Positions 63,070 through 64,000 of a stretch of DNA of 64,000 nt are shown here, piece after piece (position 1 is the stretch's first letter; every line of letters begins with the position of its first letter). Made by a program: the position numbers and the translations under genes. The notes beneath the pieces are model-generated. The model was given only the letters and a program-made list of their open reading frames with translations. It searched no databases and had not been told where the DNA came from. The DNA comes from Streptomyces luteolus (GTDB lineage Bacteria > Actinomycetota > Actinomycetes > Streptomycetales > Streptomycetaceae), in the NCBI RefSeq assembly GCF_029968015.1, contig NZ_JASCIS010000004.1, positions 1-64,000 of the forward strand, written 5' to 3'.

Positions 63070-64000
63070 GGCCGGCCGCCTCGGGGTCTTCGGCCGCCCG
63101 CGCGGAGCCGGATTCGACCGGGGCCTTCGGATCCTCCGTCGGCAGCCCCCGCATCAGCACCCAGTACCCCAGCGCCGCCACCGTGCCGACCAGGGCGCAG
63201 CCCGCCCACAGCCACCCGGCTCCGTACCGGTCGATGATCTGGCCGCCGAGCAGGGGCGCGGCAAGGGCGGCGACAGCCCACGAGAGGGTGTACATGCCCT
63301 GGTAGCGGCCGCGGCCGTGGGTGGGGGAGAGGCGGACGACGAGGCTCGTCTGCGTCGGGGCGTTGACGATCTCGGCGAGCGTCCACACGCACACCGCCAG
63401 GGCGTACACCCCGAGCGAACCCGCGAAGGCGGTCAGGCCGAAGCCGTACCCCGCGAGCAGCGACGAGATCACCAGGAGGCGGCGCGGGTCGCCGTGCTCG
63501 ATGAAACGTGTCACCGGGATCTGCAGGGCCACGATCAGGACGCCGTTGACGGCGATCGCGACGCCGAAGTCCGAGCTGGAGAAGCCGTCCGCGCCCATCG
63601 CCACGGGCAGCGCGACGTACCCCTGCTGGAAGATCAGCGCGACCAGGAAGGACAGGCCGACGACGCCCATGAAGCGGCCGTTGCGCACCACCGTGCCGAG
63701 GCTGACATGCTCGTCGTCCGCGCCCGCGCTCCCCGGAGCCTTCACCGGCCGGGACTCGGGCAGCTTCAGGAAGACCAGGACCGCGCAGGCAAGGGTGAGG
63801 ACGGCCTCGCCGAGGAAGCCGGCGAGGTAGCTGTACTCGGCGATGAAGCCCGCCGCCATCGAGCTGAGCGCGAACCCCATGTTGATCGCCCAGTAGTTGA
63901 GCGCGAAGGCCCGCACCCGGTCCTCGGGGCGCACGATGTCCGCCATCATCGCCTGCACCGCGGGCCGCGAGGCGTTGGACGCCATACCGACGAGGAACGC
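63059..64000 (-). CDS. MFS transporter, N-terminus outside the window
   Basis: Partial: the frame is open to the right edge, so the first roughly 100 residues are missing. Remaining helices include FALNYWAINMGFALSSMAAG, VVGLSFLVALIFQQGYVALP and SWAVAALAAPLLGGQIIDR. NYWAINMG and LPVAMGADGFSSSDFG suggest the MdtH/YajR-like 12-helix exporter group. Substrate unknown. Its end overlaps the convergent pseudogene by 11 bp. Confidence 0.85.
   Translation of the reverse strand, partial: AFLVGMASNASRPAVQAMMADIVRPEDRVRAFALNYWAINMGFALSSMAAGFIAEYSYLAGFLGEAVLTLACAVLVFLKLPESRPVKAPGSAGADDEHVSLGTVVRNGRFMGVVGLSFLVALIFQQGYVALPVAMGADGFSSSDFGVAIAVNGVLIVALQIPVTRFIEHGDPRRLLVISSLLAGYGFGLTAFAGSLGVYALAVCVWTLAEIVNAPTQTSLVVRLSPTHGRGRYQGMYTLSWAVAALAAPLLGGQIIDRYGAGWLWAGCALVGTVAALGYWVLMRGLPTEDPKAPVESGSARAAEDPEAAGLSA

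Overview
The window is high-GC actinobacterial DNA. Mycothiol genes (mshD, mshA), GlnR, Nur, RsiG, XRE-DUF397 genes, a TTA leucine codon, and frequent GTG starts and ATGA overlaps point to a Streptomyces chromosome. From about 14.3 kb rightwards it looks like conserved core. The first 14.2 kb looks acquired.

Region 1 (1-14.2 kb, accessory). A decayed IS5-type element with intact ends (5-867) is followed by a compact, unfamiliar gene set. A DHA2 drug exporter and a divergent GAPDH form a two-gene operon (3463 to 989, minus strand) opposite an ArsR-type regulator. Next come a cupin plus a large FAD/NAD(P)-binding oxidoreductase (coupled, minus strand), then an isochorismatase-fold protein and LeuC/LeuD-type isomerase subunits (plus strand), a LysR regulator, an Fe(II)/2-oxoglutarate oxygenase of the clavaminate-synthase type and a PLP aminotransferase that ends at a perfect 22-bp hairpin. 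I infer a small amino-acid or keto-acid natural-product cluster whose product attacks GAPDH, with exporter and altered GAPDH as self-protection. The right boundary is visible: a native Nudix gene coupled to the CHAD gene is cut after about 35 codons and joined to a different complete Nudix gene.

Region 2 (14.3-33 kb). Polyphosphate kinase with CHAD protein; GntR(YtrA)-ABC transporter operon; mshD; secreted 5'-nucleotidase; LmeA-like (DUF2993) protein; alpha/beta hydrolase; Tat-exported PI-PLC-like protein; a WhiJ-type XRE regulator with two near-identical DUF397 partners; an MprAB-like two-component system next to an HtrA-type protease; LacI regulator.

Region 3 (33-50 kb). glnR, hydrolase, MoaD-like protein, membrane proteins, a cysteine-containing leader peptide ahead of thiosulfate sulfurtransferase and DUF1416, DUF3099, FABP-like protein, nur (with a decayed receiver domain in frame upstream), ygfZ, dtd, rsiG (c-di-GMP-dependent anti-WhiG), asparaginase, Eis-type acetyltransferase, GntR, HAD and APH-fold proteins, and a headless ABC-2 permease remnant.

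Region 4 (50-64 kb). TetR divergent from a HelD-like ATPase; HAD protein; an XRE-HBHA-DUF2516 block like the mycobacterial hbhA locus; receiver-PP2C phosphatase; RipA-like NlpC/P60 hydrolase; methyltransferase; mshA; YbjN protein; a secreted beta-helix pseudogene broken by at least six frameshifts; and an MFS gene cut by the window edge.

Short tandem repeats are unusually common, both inside low-complexity protein segments and between convergent genes. No rRNA, tRNA or CRISPR was found.
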